Of a stretch of DNA of 7,238 nucleotides, positions 6,703 through 7,238 are shown one piece after another; position 1 is the first letter of the stretch; every line of letters begins with the position of its first letter. The notes below the pieces were generated by a model, which saw nothing but the letters and a program-made list of their open reading frames with translations, made no database searches and was not told where the DNA came from. The DNA is taken from the NCBI GenBank assembly GCA_016177165.1, contig JACOVT010000006.1, positions 1 through 7,238 on the forward strand, written 5' to 3'. The position numbers were made by a program, and so were the translations under genes. This DNA is from Microcaldota archaeon. GTDB taxonomy: Archaea; B1Sed10-29; JACOVT01.

Positions 6703-6709
6703 TTAAATA
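6703..6709 (+). promoter_or_regulatory. Archaeal TATA box for the antitoxin-toxin pair
   Basis: TTAAATA in the context GCTTAAATAG matches the archaeal TATA element. Transcription would be expected to start about 25 bp downstream, near 6729-6733, giving a leader of roughly 16-20 nt that contains the SD (GGTGA, 6740-6744). It is the best TATA-like element in the non-coding part of the window. Confidence 0.65.
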
Positions 6710-6720
6710 GCTGGACTTAT

Positions 6721-6731
6721 ACTAACTTAGT
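6721..6731 (+). promoter_or_regulatory. Operator-like palindrome at the predicted transcription start
   Basis: ACTAA-C-TTAGT is a perfect inverted repeat with 5-bp arms. It is flanked by a second, offset pair, CTTAT (6716-6720) and ATAAG (6736-6740). It lies about 12 bp downstream of the TATA box, where a bound repressor would block initiation. The downstream antitoxin looks like a ribbon-helix-helix protein, a fold that commonly binds such short symmetric sites. Function is inferred. Confidence 0.45.
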
Positions 6732-6748
6732 TGGAATAAGGTGATACA

Positions 6749-6988
6749 ATGGTAAATGCGCTGGTGGAATTGACCGAGCACACCAACAGAATCATTAACA
6801 TTGTCAAGGCAAAGTACGGGTTGAATGACAAGTCAGAGGCGATAAACCTGATAGCAACCCAATATGAGGAGGACGAGCTCGACCCTCCGCTGCGTCCCGA
6901 GTATGTAAAGAAGGCTCTAAGGATAATGAAGCAGAAGCCTATCTACATCGGCACTATTGAAGACTTTAAGAAAAGGTACGAGCGCTGA
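6749..6988 (+). CDS. RelB-like antitoxin (DUF2683 type)
   Basis: This 79-residue small acidic/basic protein precedes a RelE-like toxin. Residues 2-8 (VNALVEL) form a predicted strand. They are followed by helix ~9-24 and, after a LNDKSEA turn, helix ~28-41, a ribbon-helix-helix-like N-terminus suited to dimerisation and operator binding. Residues ~45-79 (LRPEYVKKALRI, then GTIEDFKKRYE) look like the toxin-wrapping tail of archaeal RelB/DUF2683 antitoxins. The ATG is preceded by GGTGA (6740-6744) with a 4-bp gap. Its stop overlaps the toxin start by one base (TGATG), the usual antitoxin-first coupling. The region is AT-richer than the Topo VI genes (one line counted at 43% GC). The partner identity strongly supports an antitoxin role, and autoregulation through the upstream palindrome is likely. 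Confidence 0.85.
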   Translation: MVNALVELTEHTNRIINIVKAKYGLNDKSEAINLIATQYEEDELDPPLRPEYVKKALRIMKQKPIYIGTIEDFKKRYER

Positions 6989-7238
6989 TGTATACTTTAC
7001 GGGTTCGGCCAGAACTTGACAAGAAATTAGAGAAGTTGGTCAAAAAAAACAAGAAGCAGTATGAGATAATCAAAAAGAAAGCTGAGGAAATAATACTAAA
7101 CCCGCAGCACTACAAGAACTTACGTCCCCCACTTCAGCACCTTAAGCGAGTCCACATAAATGGCAGTTTTGTCCTTACATTCGGGGTGGATGAAAAGACA
7201 AAAACAGTAACTCTTTTTGACTTCGACCACCACGACAA
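6988..7238 (+). CDS. relE: RelE-like mRNA interferase toxin (3' end beyond window)
   Basis: This reading frame starts with the ATG of the TGATG junction, is open to the last base, and gives 83 residues. It looks like an archaeal RelE/ParE-superfamily toxin: an N-terminal strand (YTLRVRPEL), a long Lys-rich helical hairpin (~9-37), then NPQHYKNLRPPL (38-49), KRVHINGSFVLTF (53-65) and the terminal DFDHHD (78-83) typical of this RelE subfamily. Only a few C-terminal residues are likely missing. RelE proteins cleave mRNA in the ribosomal A site; R46, R54 and the C-terminal His pair are candidate RNA-contacting or catalytic residues by position, not by proof. The fragment is intact, with no stop or frameshift. 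It is Lys-rich and AT-rich (one line counted at 27% GC), unlike the preceding housekeeping genes. Confidence 0.88.
   Translation, partial: MYTLRVRPELDKKLEKLVKKNKKQYEIIKKKAEEIILNPQHYKNLRPPLQHLKRVHINGSFVLTFGVDEKTKTVTLFDFDHHD

Larger units (their letters stand above)
6665..6736 (+). repeat. Imperfect 16-bp direct repeat flanking the promoter
   Basis: The two copies are 6665-6680 and 6721-6736, offset by 56 bp. They match at 13 of 16 positions and share an exact CTTAGTTG core followed by one variable base and AA. Copy 1 overlaps the top6A stop codon and copy 2 overlaps the expected transcription start of the antitoxin gene. The two copies bracket the TATA box, as expected of operator sites for an autoregulated toxin-antitoxin promoter. 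The regulatory role is inferred. Confidence 0.5.

Noticed and set aside
1..7238. CRISPR arrays, tRNA/rRNA genes, insertion-sequence ends
   Set aside because: No regularly spaced repeats, tRNA-like cloverleaf, rRNA segment or terminal inverted repeats with a transposase were seen on reading both strands.

Overview
This window is archaeal. It carries both subunits of the type IIB topoisomerase Topo VI, a Rio1-type atypical kinase and a two-KH-domain Dim2/Pno1-like RNA-binding protein. Starts are preceded by archaeal Shine-Dalgarno (SD) variants (GGTGA, GGAGTGA, GGAGG, GGTGGAG), and a TATA-type promoter precedes the last gene pair. All genes are on the + strand. I cannot name the lineage. The window is compatible with a euryarchaeal or DPANN-type archaeon with moderately high GC.

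Layout. (1) 67-1680: a 537-residue protein with a winged helix-turn-helix (wHTH) near each end and a nucleotidyltransferase domain of the AbiEii/DUF6036 type, visibly more AT-rich than what follows. (2) 1685-3938: rio1, a HAD phosphatase, an unrecognised Arg-rich 112-residue protein and the KH-domain dim2 gene, joined by a 47-bp overlap, a short gap and a 4-bp ATGA overlap. (3) 3957-6669: top6B and top6A, overlapping by 47 bp. (4) 6670-6748: the only substantial intergenic gap after the first gene, with a TATA box, an 11-bp palindrome at the expected transcription start and a 56-bp-spaced direct repeat. (5) 6749-7238: a DUF2683/RelB-like antitoxin and a RelE-like toxin, overlapping by 1 bp, with the toxin cut by the window edge.

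How the genes work together. Rio1 and Dim2 both belong to late small-subunit ribosome maturation. The HAD enzyme and the 112-residue protein lie between them and are probably co-translated with them. Topo VI A and B form the A2B2 ATP-dependent DNA-gating enzyme. This housekeeping block is bounded on both sides by AT-richer, toxin-antitoxin-like genes: a possible single-chain AbiE-like protein on the left and RelBE on the right.

The strongest candidates for something little described are the wHTH-NTase-wHTH protein, the unknown gene coupled to dim2, the oppositely charged Topo VI tails encoded by one overlap, and the operator-like repeats in front of the antitoxin. No previously undescribed multi-gene defence system is demonstrable from this sequence alone.
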